Below are positions 1-9,300 of a DNA stretch of 64,000 bases, piece after piece. The stretch's first letter is position 1; every line of letters begins with the position of its first letter. Source of the DNA: Marinobacter zhanjiangensis. Its GTDB lineage: Bacteria; Pseudomonadota; Gammaproteobacteria; Pseudomonadales; Oleiphilaceae. The notes beneath the pieces are model-generated. The model made no database searches and was not told the origin of the DNA. It saw only the letters and a list, made by a program, of their open reading frames with translations. Location of the stretch: the NCBI RefSeq assembly GCF_014651935.1, contig NZ_BMXV01000002.1, forward strand, positions 124,001 through 188,000. Direction: 5' to 3'. Made by a program: the position numbers and the translations under genes.

Positions 1-968
1 GTCGCCCAGCCGATGGCCAGCAGCCCCGTCAGAACAGGCCACAGCCATCGGGCCGGGGCGGGTTCCTGTTCGTTTCCCGGTGCACTCTCCGGCGGCTCAG
101 CGACGGGTTGCTCCTGTTTCGCCGGGGCAGGGCCGGACACCGGCGTCAGCTGGATGGTGCGGGCCGGCAATACGGCTACCTTTTCCCGGTCCTCGTTCAC
201 GTCCCACCAGGGAATGCGTATTTCCGGCAGGGTGATGTCGCCGCCCTCGCCGGATACCGGCACCAGCGCCATGGTCTGCTGCAGTTCACCAACCACGCCG
301 CTGTCGCCTGCCGAGGACTGCCGCTGCTCCGGTTCCGGGTAGCTTCTGATGGCGTCGGGGTAGCGGATGTCCAGCGAGGGCAGGGTGGTGGCCGGCAGCC
401 CGCGGGCGGTGAGCGTCAGGGTACGGGTCAGGTTGTCACCGGGTGCTACCGGGCCGGTTTGCTCGAGCCCCCTGGCACTCAGGGTCAGGTCAGCGGCCGG
501 CAGCCAGGTGTTGCCGCTGAAGTCCGCGGGAATGTCCTTGACGTTTACCGGGAACAGAACCGCCGAATCCGATACCCGGTAATGCTGGCCCTGAGGGTGG
601 CGGGCGGTGCCCTGGAATTCCAGTGGTGGCAACTGCAGCCGGCCGGGTTTCTGGGGGAAGATAAGGTATTCCCGTTCAACCACCCGGTAGCGTTCCCCGT
701 TCAGCTGCTGCCGGTATTGCTTCTGTTCGCCGGTTTTTTCGATCACCGCGTCCGGATGTTCCGGGTCGGACAGCTGCCCCTGAACAACCTGGTTGGTGTA
801 ATAGAGTTTGACCGTCAGGCGCAGTTGCTGCTGTACGTAGACTTCATCTTCGCTGGCGGACAGCTCGATGAAGGCCACCTGATCCTGGGGCTGCTGGGCC
901 AGAGCGGCCAGGGGCAGGCAGACCAGCAGGGCCAGCAGTGCCTGTCGCCACGGGCGTTTGAGTGCCAT
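1..968 (-). CDS. batD: BatD-like oxygen tolerance protein, C-terminus cut by window edge
   Basis: Last gene of the MoxR/Bat operon, read on the minus strand from ATG at 968 and still open at base 1, so about 322 residues are visible and the end is missing. The N-terminus is a clear Sec signal peptide (basic start, then a Leu/Ala-rich core, likely cleaved after Ala24). The body is beta-rich with the BatD-typical pattern of repeated immunoglobulin-like segments, then a Pro/Glu-rich linker (about residues 285-305) leading into a final hydrophobic helix just before the edge. The start overlaps the stop of the batB-batC gene by one base (TAATG), so translation is probably coupled. BatD proteins are periplasm-facing membrane proteins that work with BatA/BatB in stress tolerance; the exact biochemical role is not established. 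Identification rests on context plus architecture. Confidence 0.85.
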   Translation of the reverse strand, partial: MALKRPWRQALLALLVCLPLAALAQQPQDQVAFIELSASEDEVYVQQQLRLTVKLYYTNQVVQGQLSDPEHPDAVIEKTGEQKQYRQQLNGERYRVVEREYLIFPQKPGRLQLPPLEFQGTARHPQGQHYRVSDSAVLFPVNVKDIPADFSGNTWLPAADLTLSARGLEQTGPVAPGDNLTRTLTLTARGLPATTLPSLDIRYPDAIRSYPEPEQRQSSAGDSGVVGELQQTMALVPVSGEGGDITLPEIRIPWWDVNEDREKVAVLPARTIQLTPVSGPAPAKQEQPVAEPPESAPGNEQEPAPARWLWPVLTGLLAIGWA

Positions 969-2779
969 TACCATGGTGTGTCGTTCTCGTCCGGTTGAAT
1001 ATCGCGACTGCGGGATTGCTGCATGAACTTGCGCCGGAGCAGACCGCCGGGGTTGTCCGGAATTCTCCGCAGCCATTGTTGCTGGGACTGGGACAGGGCA
1101 TCGGCGCCTTCCCCTTCCGCCACGCTGGTCTGACCACCGGCCTTCTGCCCGGAGTCTGACCCGTCGCCGTTGTCCTGGCCCGCCTGTTGCCGGGATTCTG
1201 TTGGCTCATCCGGAGTACCCTGGCCGGGCTCCCCCTGTTCGCCATCCCGGGAGGGCTGCCCGCCCTGATCATTACCCGGCTGCCGGCCTTCCTGCTGGCT
1301 GCGCGATCCCTCCTGCTGTCCGGGTTGGTCACCGGCGGAGGACGGGTTCTGCTGTTCTCCCTGTCCATCCTGTTCGCCGGATTGGTCGGACTGTTGCTGT
1401 TGCTTTTCCTGCTGCTTCTGGCGTTCCAGAAAATCCTGTACGAGTTCGTGGTTCTGACGGGCAGCGGTGTGGTCCGGGTTTTTTTCAAGGGCTTTTTGCC
1501 AGGCCGCCAGTGCCGCCTCGGCCTTGCCGGCCCGGGCCAGAGCATTGCCGCGATTGTAGTGGGCATCCGGTGAGTCGCTGTTGGCAAAGGCGTCGGCGGC
1601 GCTCTCATATTGGCCATCGCGGTAGAGGGCGGTACCTCGCCACAATGGGTCGGTCAGCTTGCTGGCGGCGCTGTCGGGGTTCTCTTCAATAAGCTGCGGT
1701 GCGCGCTGCTCCGGCGTTTGCCAGAAATCATTCCAGTCCAGCGCCTGGGCCGGGCCGGAGGGCACCCAAGCCAGACTGAAGGCCACCATGACCAGCGCTC
1801 CCCGTCGCCAGCCCACCAGGGCCAGGGGCAGTGCCAGCCAGAGCAGCCAGTAGCCGTCGTCCTGTCGCCGTGTGGTGGTACGTTCTTCTTCCGATGCCTG
1901 CCACTGATCGTGATCTTCCGCCCGTAGCCGGAGCTGACGGATATCCCCGGTCGATGTGGTCACCTGCATGGCTTGTCCCCCTGTAGCGCGGGCGCTGGTT
2001 TCAAGTTCTTCCATGCTGGCCTTGCTGATGATCACCTGCTCGCCATCCCGCAGAAAGCCCCGCTCCGGTACCGGAATGGGTGCACCACTGCCGGTGCCCA
2101 CCAGCAGGCCGTCCAGCTGCCACTGGCTGTCGGCCAGCTGACGGCGGATATTGGCGGCATAACGTGGCTTGAGACCGTCAGTGATCAGCAGTATGCGACC
2201 GCGTCCCGGAGCCCCCTGGTCCAGCAGCTCCACCGCCCGGGCCACGCCCAGATCGGCGCGGTTGCCCGGCGCCGGCATGATGACCGGGTCCACCGCCGAC
2301 AGCAGGCCTTCCACGGTGCGGCGGTCATCGGTCAGGGGTGAGACCACGTGGCCATCGGCGGCATACACCACCAACCCGGTGTAAGTTCCCTCCCGGGCCG
2401 CCAACAGATCGCGGATCTTGCGGGTGGCCCGGGTCAGACGGTCAGGTTCCGCGTCCCTCGCCAGCATCGACAGCGACAGGTCCAGCACCACCACCAGGGA
2501 ATCGTCCTGCTGTTGCAGGGGCGACGGAGCGGTGCGGAACGACGGCCCCGCCAGTGCCAGCGCGGTAACCATCAGCAGCAGGGGCGCCAGCAGCCGCTGC
2601 CAGCGGGCCGGTCGGCCGCCACCCCCGCCGGCGGGCAGTAGTGGCTTCAGCAGTGCCGGCGGGATCACCTGTTGCCAGCGGGTATGGCCCCGGCCCAGTG
2701 AGCGCAGCAGGCAGTAGAGCAGCGGGGCCAGCACCATCAGGAGCAGCCACGCCGGACGCAGGAATTCGAAATCGCTCAT
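968..2779 (-). CDS. batB: BatB-BatC fusion: VWA-domain membrane protein with TPR and Gln/Gly-rich tail
   Basis: 603 residues. Two N-terminal membrane helices (about 10-27 and 62-80) precede a von Willebrand A domain with an intact metal-binding motif (D100, S102, S104 in DLSLS). Two more helices lie at about 310-345. A TPR unit follows at about 378-441 (pattern WRGTALYRDGQYESA, then YNRGNALARAGKAEAA), and the last 150 residues are a low-complexity Gln/Gly/Ser/Asp-rich tail. In Bacteroidetes the VWA part (BatB) and the TPR part (BatC) are separate genes; here they are one chain. The VWA domain should sit on one face of the inner membrane near BatA. The ATG overlaps the batA stop by four bases. 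Fusion proteins of this kind are common in gammaproteobacteria, so the call is confident although the molecular function is not known. Confidence 0.9.
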   Translation of the reverse strand: MSDFEFLRPAWLLLMVLAPLLYCLLRSLGRGHTRWQQVIPPALLKPLLPAGGGGGRPARWQRLLAPLLLMVTALALAGPSFRTAPSPLQQQDDSLVVVLDLSLSMLARDAEPDRLTRATRKIRDLLAAREGTYTGLVVYAADGHVVSPLTDDRRTVEGLLSAVDPVIMPAPGNRADLGVARAVELLDQGAPGRGRILLITDGLKPRYAANIRRQLADSQWQLDGLLVGTGSGAPIPVPERGFLRDGEQVIISKASMEELETSARATGGQAMQVTTSTGDIRQLRLRAEDHDQWQASEEERTTTRRQDDGYWLLWLALPLALVGWRRGALVMVAFSLAWVPSGPAQALDWNDFWQTPEQRAPQLIEENPDSAASKLTDPLWRGTALYRDGQYESAADAFANSDSPDAHYNRGNALARAGKAEAALAAWQKALEKNPDHTAARQNHELVQDFLERQKQQEKQQQQSDQSGEQDGQGEQQNPSSAGDQPGQQEGSRSQQEGRQPGNDQGGQPSRDGEQGEPGQGTPDEPTESRQQAGQDNGDGSDSGQKAGGQTSVAEGEGADALSQSQQQWLRRIPDNPGGLLRRKFMQQSRSRDIQPDENDTPW

Positions 2780-3807
2780 GACGCCCGCCCTCCACGGTTC
2801 ATGGCCAGGCCCGCCAGCATGCGCCCGCGGGCGATGCCAAGACCACCCAGCCAGAGTATCAGGGCAGCACCCGCCGGCCAGGCATAGAGTTCGGTCACCG
2901 GCCGCCAGGGCTGGCCTTCCAGTTCCAGGGGTTCGAGCCGGTCTATTTCCTGGTAGATACCCTGTAGCTCCTCGATGCTGCGGGCCCGGAAATACCGCCC
3001 TCCGGTGTCGCTGGCAATACTGCGCAGCAGTTCCTCGTCGAGATCGCTGGAGGGGTTGACCCGTCGGCTGCCGAACAGCCCCTGCCGGAGGGAAGATTCC
3101 GAGCCAATACCAATGGTGTGGATGCGTACATCGCTGTCGGCGGCAATCTCCGTGGCTTTTTCCGGTGTCAGGTTGCCGGCAGTGTTGGCACCGTCGGTGA
3201 GCAGCACCAGCACCCGATGCTCCTGGGGCCTGTCCCGCAGGCGTTTGACTGCCAGTCCGATGGCGTCGCCAATGGCGGTGGCGCGGCCAGCCATGCCCAG
3301 TCCGGCCTCGTTGAGCAGGGTGCGCAGGGTGTCGTGGTCAAAGGTGAGTGGGGCCTGGATGTAGGGTTCGGAGCCAAACAACAACAGCCCGAGGCGATCT
3401 CCCTGGCGTTCGCGGATAAAATCGTCCAGCACCACTTTCAGTGCTTCCAGCCGGTTCAACGGGCGACCGCCCAGGACCATGTCCCGCTCTTCCATGCTTG
3501 GAGAAATGTCTACCGCAAGCATCAGGTCGCGGCCGGTAACGGGCACATGGGTCGCTTCGCCGACATGCTGGGGGCGGGCCAGTGCCAGTACCAGCAGTGC
3601 CCAGGCCAGCGCCAGCAGGATGGTCAGCCAGCGCCGGCGCACGGCGCCCTGCTGGCTGACGCCGGGCATGCCCTGTAACCGTGACTGGATGGGCAGCACC
3701 GGGGCCGCCACCGGTTCGCTCGTAGCCCGGGCATCTGCCCGGAGCCGTTTCAGCAGCCAGGGCAGGGGCAGCAACACCAGCAGCCAGGGCCAGGCAAGAT
3801 TCACCAT
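2776..3807 (-). CDS. batA: BatA-like VWA-domain membrane protein
   Basis: 343 residues from the ATG at 3807. The open frame extends further upstream to 3903, but the upstream part overlaps the DUF4381 gene, and MVNLAWPW is the usual BatA beginning. Membrane helices lie at about 4-19 and 61-78, followed by a VWA domain with the metal-ion motif DISPS (D100, S102, S104) and the Thr/Asp loops expected of the fold (for example LLTDGANTAGN). A C-terminal helix is at about 308-330. The start overlaps the upstream stop by seven bases, and the stop overlaps the batB-batC start (ATGA). BatA and BatB are paired paralogues thought to act as membrane-tethered protein-interaction platforms served by the MoxR ATPase. 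The function in this organism is inferred only from the family and the operon. Confidence 0.9.
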   Translation of the reverse strand: MVNLAWPWLLVLLPLPWLLKRLRADARATSEPVAAPVLPIQSRLQGMPGVSQQGAVRRRWLTILLALAWALLVLALARPQHVGEATHVPVTGRDLMLAVDISPSMEERDMVLGGRPLNRLEALKVVLDDFIRERQGDRLGLLLFGSEPYIQAPLTFDHDTLRTLLNEAGLGMAGRATAIGDAIGLAVKRLRDRPQEHRVLVLLTDGANTAGNLTPEKATEIAADSDVRIHTIGIGSESSLRQGLFGSRRVNPSSDLDEELLRSIASDTGGRYFRARSIEELQGIYQEIDRLEPLELEGQPWRPVTELYAWPAGAALILWLGGLGIARGRMLAGLAMNRGGRAS

Positions 3808-4259
3808 GGCTGCCTCCGGATCCAGTGTTCCGCCAGTTGCCATGCCTCCGTCGGGGGCAGCTCGCTGCGGGGCCGGTAGCTGGCGTCGACCAGCTGCTGC
3901 CATGGGCGACCGGGATCACCGGAGGTGCGCGCCAGGAAGCGACCCCACTGTTCGCCACTGAGAGCGGCGGGCCGGTCCCCGGGGTAGCGGGCGAGGGCGG
4001 CTTCTTTGAGCAGGCGGTTGAGGCCGGCATACCAGTCCGGTCCCGGTTGGCTGGGCACGGTGTACCGGGCGAGACGTGCCAGTGCTGCCCGTTTCGGTGC
4101 CTGACGACGGTGACGACGCCAGCCCAGAACGACCGCAACGGTCAGCGTGACCAGTATCAGGGCCGCCAGTATCCACCAGCCCGGTGCCGGGGGCCAGAAC
4201 CCCGCCGGCGGTGGCGCCTGGATATCCCTGAGCTGTTCCAGAACGTCGTCGGGTATCAC
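3801..4259 (-). CDS. DUF4381 membrane protein of the MoxR/Bat operon
   Basis: 152 residues from a GTG at 4259. This start overlaps the DUF58 stop as GTGA, which fits the tight spacing of the operon better than the longer frame opening at 4340 inside the upstream gene. The sequence opens with a motif typical of DUF4381 (LRDIQAPPPAGFWPPAPGWW, about residues 9-28). One membrane helix follows (about 29-47), then a basic stretch and a soluble helical C-terminal part containing the family's QWGRFLAR-type segment. The family occurs almost only between DUF58 and BatA genes, as here. Its role is unknown; a structural or assembly part in a membrane complex with the VWA proteins is an inference from position. 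Confidence 0.85.
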   Translation of the reverse strand: MIPDDVLEQLRDIQAPPPAGFWPPAPGWWILAALILVTLTVAVVLGWRRHRRQAPKRAALARLARYTVPSQPGPDWYAGLNRLLKEAALARYPGDRPAALSGEQWGRFLARTSGDPGRPWQQLVDASYRPRSELPPTEAWQLAEHWIRRQPW

Positions 4260-5203
4260 AGCAGTCGCCCTCCCGCCGAGGTCAGTCCGTGCATCAGGGC
4301 GACCGGGTCTTCCCCGGTGGCCAGTGTCATCAGGGAGCATCCGGTTTGCCGGACCAGGGTTTCCAGGGCGGTGTGCCGGGCCTGCGCGCCCTCCCGCCAG
4401 GCCTTTTGCAGTGCCCGGTCGTCGCCATTGAACCAGAGGGTACCGGCAGCGCCGCTCACGGCGTAGTCGCCATGGTCGGGAAGCTGGTCGTCCAGCGGGT
4501 CGGTGAGTCGCACCGCCGTCACCTGGTTGTGCGTGGCCAGGCTCGCCAGCAGCGAGCGGGTGTCACTGTCCGCTCCCTGGAAGTCGCTGATAACAAACAC
4601 ACGGCTGCCGGTGTGGACAATACGGCGGGCCTCGGTGAGGGCTTCATTGAGGCCTTCACCAGCGGGTTCCGGCGCCACCCCGGGCTGCGTCCGCTGATGG
4701 GCCGCGAGGGCATTGAGCAGTTGCATCACCGAGCGGCGGCGTCGGGAGGGCCGGATAATCTCGGTGGTGTCACCGCCAAAGACGATGCCCCCGGCCTGGT
4801 CACCGGAACCGTGGGCAACCCAGGCCAGCAGCGCAGAAAGCTCCGCCGCCCGCACCTGCTTGTAGCTGCCCTCGCTGGCGAAGAACAGGCTCGCACCCAG
4901 GTCGCACAGGATCAGCACCGGACGCTCCCGTTCCTCTTCGTATACCCGGGTGTGGGGTTCCTGCCGTCGGGCGGTTACCCGCCAGTCGATGCGGCGTACG
5001 TCGTCACCGGGCTGATAGGGGCGCACCTCGGCCAGCGACATGCCCCGGCCACGCATAACGGAATGGTGGCCTCCTCGCCGCTGGCGCAGGGCACGGCGTG
5101 CCGAGGGCAACTGCAGGGTGCGGGCCTGGGCCTGCAACAGCAGCAGGTGCTTCAGGTCGGCGGTCACCCGGTGGCTATGGTGGGTAGCGGCATTGCTGAA
5201 CAT
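4256..5203 (-). CDS. DUF58 domain protein of the MoxR operon
   Basis: 315 residues. The DUF58 signature is clear at about residues 61-80 (RPYQPGDDVRRIDWRVTARR), followed by the VWA-like core (LILCDLGASLFF, VFVISDFQGAD). There is no signal peptide or membrane helix, so it is probably cytoplasmic. It lies 14 bases downstream of moxR and overlaps the DUF4381 gene by four bases. DUF58 proteins are constant partners of MoxR AAA+ ATPases and may be among their substrates, but this is not proven. The partial VWA fold lacks a full MIDAS: the first motif is DLGAS rather than DxSxS. Confidence 0.9.
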   Translation of the reverse strand: MFSNAATHHSHRVTADLKHLLLLQAQARTLQLPSARRALRQRRGGHHSVMRGRGMSLAEVRPYQPGDDVRRIDWRVTARRQEPHTRVYEEERERPVLILCDLGASLFFASEGSYKQVRAAELSALLAWVAHGSGDQAGGIVFGGDTTEIIRPSRRRRSVMQLLNALAAHQRTQPGVAPEPAGEGLNEALTEARRIVHTGSRVFVISDFQGADSDTRSLLASLATHNQVTAVRLTDPLDDQLPDHGDYAVSGAAGTLWFNGDDRALQKAWREGAQARHTALETLVRQTGCSLMTLATGEDPVALMHGLTSAGGRLL

Positions 5204-5217
5204 GATGACTCCGGGGT

Positions 5218-6183
5218 TCAGGCGGTGACCGGCACCCGATCAAGCAGGCGGTTGACCACATCGTCCGGGGTGATGCCCCCGGCTTCGGCGTCAAAGGTGA
5301 GAATCAGGCGATGCCTGAGCACATCCGGGGCAATGGCCCGGACATCGTCGGGGGTGACATAGTCGCGACCATCCAGCCAGGCCAGCGCCCGGCTGCAGCG
5401 GTCCAGGGCAATGGTGCCCCGGGGGCTGACACCAAAGGCCAGCCAGTGGGCCAGGTCGTCATCCAGTGCCGCGGGATCCCGGGTGGCCAGCACCAGAGCC
5501 AGCAGGTAGTCCTCCACCGATTCAGCCATGAACACTTCCGCAACCGCCTGGCGCGCGTGCTGTACCTCTTCCGCGGTGACCGGTTCGCCGGCCGTCGTGG
5601 TGCCCTGCCTGGCTTCCTGTCGGGCCAGTTTGAGGATTTCACGTTCGGCGGAGGTCTCCGGGTAGCCGATCATCACGTGCATCAGGAAGCGGTCGAGCTG
5701 GGCTTCGGGCAGGGGGTAGGTGCCCTCCTGCTCGATGGGATTCTGGGTGGCCATGACCATGAACGGTGCCGGCAGCGGGAAGGTGCGCATACCCACGCTT
5801 ACCTGGCGCTCCCCCATGGCTTCCAGCAGGGCGGACTGGACTTTTGCCGGTGCGCGGTTGATCTCGTCCGCCAGCACCAGGTTATGGAACACGGGGCCGC
5901 GCTGGAATTCGAACTGGCCGGTTTCCGGGCGATAGATTTCGCTGCCGGTAACATCGGATGGCAACAGATCCGGTGTGAACTGTATGCGGTGGAAGTCGCC
6001 ACTGAGGTTGTCGGCCAGCGCCTTGATGGCGGTGGTCTTGGCAAGGCCGGGCGCGCCTTCCACCAGCAGGTGGCCGTCTGCCAGCAGGGCAATCAGCAGG
6101 CGTTCCACCAGAGCGTGCTGGCCGATAATGCGCCGGGAAAGCTGCTGCTTGAGGTCGCCGAACGTCTGTTGCAGGGAGGACAT
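5218..6183 (-). CDS. moxR: MoxR-family AAA+ ATPase
   Basis: 321 residues. Walker A is at 43-50 (GAPGLAKT) and Walker B at 102-108 (LVLADEI), followed by the family's INRAPAKVQSALLEAM helix, sensor 1 (MATQNPIEQEG) and the arginine/lid region at the C-terminal end. It is the first gene of the minus-strand operon that continues through DUF58, DUF4381, batA, batB-batC and batD. MoxR ATPases act as chaperones that help mature or remodel VWA-domain partner proteins, which agrees with the two VWA genes downstream. The 160 bases between its ATG and the divergent glutamate dehydrogenase gene must hold promoters for both directions; I could not assign convincing boxes there. Confidence 0.93.
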   Translation of the reverse strand: MSSLQQTFGDLKQQLSRRIIGQHALVERLLIALLADGHLLVEGAPGLAKTTAIKALADNLSGDFHRIQFTPDLLPSDVTGSEIYRPETGQFEFQRGPVFHNLVLADEINRAPAKVQSALLEAMGERQVSVGMRTFPLPAPFMVMATQNPIEQEGTYPLPEAQLDRFLMHVMIGYPETSAEREILKLARQEARQGTTTAGEPVTAEEVQHARQAVAEVFMAESVEDYLLALVLATRDPAALDDDLAHWLAFGVSPRGTIALDRCSRALAWLDGRDYVTPDDVRAIAPDVLRHRLILTFDAEAGGITPDDVVNRLLDRVPVTA

Positions 6184-6343
6184 CAGTCTGGTTGCTCCAA
6201 GGGTTGATCAGTAACGGTTATAACGTACGAATTTTTTCGGTGATTAACAGCAAAAAATCAAGGGTTTGACTATGCTGCAGTTACCATTCGTTCACATCCG
6301 TGCCTGTGTGCCGCAGCAGGCACCCGGACTGCAGAGGTGATTG

Positions 6344-9300
6344 ATGAATACCCTGACCGTCACCAGCAAGGATCAGTTCCTTGAGCAACTGGACGAGGAA
6401 TTGTTTCGCAAGCTGTCGAAAACGGAAGCGGAACGTATCAGTCGCTTTTCCCGCCATTACCTGATGCACCTGCCTTTCGAGGAACTGCTGGAGCGGGAGT
6501 TTCACGACACCTACGGTGCGGTGCTGGCCGCTTGGCAGTACCTGCAGAAGCGTCCGGCGGGAGAGACACCGGTATCCGTCTTCAATCCCGATCTTGAAAG
6601 TGATGGCTGGCAGTCCACCCACACGGTCATTTTCATCCTGCACCCGGATATTCCGTTCCTGATTGATTCGGTGCGCATGGCCATCAACAGCCATGATATC
6701 GGCACTCACACCATTCATCATTCGCTCATGACCGTGGAGCGGGATGACCATGGTGTGCTCAAGTCCCTGGGCGGGCCGGATGCTTCGCAGGATAACGCTG
6801 ACCTCGAGGCGTTCATCGTACTGGAAATCGACCGGCATAGTGACCAGCGTGATCTGGCGGGGCTGGAAAGCCTGCTGCAGGACGTGCTGCATGAGGTGCG
6901 TATTGTGGTCTCGGATTTCGGGGCCATGAAGCAGAAGGCGATGGAAATCTCCCAGGAGCTGGATAGCTCGCCGGCAGACATCACACCGGACGATGTGGAA
7001 GAGGCGAGGGCCTTTGTCGACTGGCTGAGCGATGACCACTTCACCTTCCTGGGTTACGACGAGTACGATTTTGTCAGCGACAAGAAGGGCACCAATGTCT
7101 GCCGGGTGCCGGAATCGGAACTGGGCATCCTGCGGGTCAACAACGAACGCCAGGGGAAGGTGGCAATGCGTGAGCTGCCCCGGCGTACCCGCCGCCAGAT
7201 GACCCGTACCGATGAGCTGTTCATTTTCGCCAAGTCGGCCCAGCGTTCCCGGGTGCACCGGCCGGCCTACCCGGATTATATCGCCGTCAAGAAGTTCAAC
7301 AGTGACGGTGAAGTGGTGGGCGAGCGCCGTTTCCTGGGGTTGTATACTGCCCGCGCCTACAGCGACCGTCCGGAGAGCATTCCACTGCTGCGCCGCAAGG
7401 TGCAGGAAGTACTGGAACGCTCCGGCTTCATGCATGACGACTATGCCGGCAAGGAGCTGGAGCAGATTCTCGCCGTCTATCCGCGGGATGAACTGTTTCA
7501 GGTGGAAATGGATGAGTTGTACCGGACTGCCCTGGATATCCTCTATATCCAGGAGCGCCGCCAGATCCGGCTGTTCATGCGGGAGGATGTTTACGGCCTG
7601 TTTGTCACCTGCCTGGCGTTCTTCCCCCGGGATATCTACAACACCGAGCTTCGCCTGAAGGTGGAGCGGGAGCTGTGCAAGAGGCTGGAGGCGGAAGACA
7701 TCAGTTTCGTCACCCACTTTTCGGAGTCCGTGCTGGCCCGCGTGCAGTTCACCATACGGGTGCCGCAGCAGGGCAGCCGGCGTTTGCCAGTGAAGGAAAT
7801 TCAGGAACGCGTGGTGGAACTGGCGCAGTCCTGGCGCGATGGCCTGGCGGAGGCCCTGCACGAAACCTGGGGCGAAGAGCGCGGCAACGATCTGTTGCGG
7901 CGCTATGCCTCGGCTTTTCCACCGAGTTATCAGGATATGTTCTCTCCCCGGCGAGCCGCTATCGACCTGGAGCATATCTGTGCTGTGGCCGATGGTCGTC
8001 CGCTTGCCATGAGCTTCTACCGTGCTCTGGAGGAACAGGAAAGCACCGTTCACTTCAAGCTGTTCAACCCCACCGATCAGCTGCCCCTGTCCGACGTCAT
8101 GCCCATCTTCGAGAACCTGGGGTTCCGGGTGATCGGTGAGCATCCGTTCGAGATTGTGGACCACGACGGCTGTTCCGTATGGATCCACGACTTCTCACTT
8201 CAGGCCCGGTCCGGCGAAGTGGTGGATCTCCATCGCATTCGCCCGATTTTCGAGGAACTGTTCCATCGTGTCTGGTTTGGCGAGGCGGAAAACGACGCCT
8301 TCAACAGATTGCTACTGTCGGCTTACCTGGGCTGGCGTGATATCGCCATCCTGCGTACCTATGCCCGTTTCATGCGTCAGATACGTTTCAGCAACAGCCA
8401 GACGTTCATCGCCAATACCCTGGTCAATCATGTGGACCTGACCGAGTTGTTGCTGCAGACCTTTGATGTGCGCTTCAATCCGGTACGCCAGCAGAGCAGG
8501 GCAAAAAGCGCAGCCGCCCAGCAAAAGCTGGAACTGGAATTCAACGCGGCCCTCGACGATGTCGACAATCTCAGCGAGGACCGGGTATTACGGCTGTTCC
8601 TGGAGCTGGTCCAGGCGACTCTGCGCACCAATTATTTTCAGGTTGATGAGAGCGGGCAACCCAGGCCCTATATCAGTGTGAAGCTGGACCCGTCGGCCAT
8701 TTCCGACGTGCCGCTGCCGTTGCCCATGTTCGAGATCTTTGTGTATTCACCCCGGGTCGAGGGGGTTCACCTGCGGGGCGGGAAAGTAGCCCGTGGCGGC
8801 CTTCGCTGGTCAGACCGGTTCGAGGATTACCGCACCGAAATCCTGGGTCTGGTCAAGGCTCAGCAGGTGAAAAACGCGGTCATCGTGCCGGTGGGGGCCA
8901 AAGGGGGGTTTGTTGCCAAGCGTCTGCCGGACCCGTCCGACCGGGAAGCCTTCCAGGCGGAAGGTATCGAGGCCTACAAGATTTTTATCCGCGGCCTGCT
9001 GGACATCACTGACAACCTGGTGGATCTGGCCATAGCGCCGCCGAAGGATGTGGTGCGCCACGATGGCGACGACCATTACCTGGTGGTGGCGGCTGACAAG
9101 GGCACCGCCACCTTCTCCGACATCGCTAATGGCCTGGCGGCTGAATACGGCTTCTGGATGGGTGACGCCTTCGCCTCCGGCGGCAGTCATGGCTACGACC
9201 ACAAGAAGATGGGCATTACCGCCCGTGGCGCCTGGGTCTCGGTGGAGCGGCATTTCCGGGAAATGGGGGTCAATCCGGCTCGCGACACCTTCTCGGTCAT

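Noticed and set aside
6281..8188. Long open frame of 635 codons on the minus strand
   Set aside because: Antisense to the glutamate dehydrogenase gene; its open state comes from GC-rich codon bias. No family motif is visible and the plus-strand protein is unambiguous. The same applies to the antisense frame at 8810-10384.
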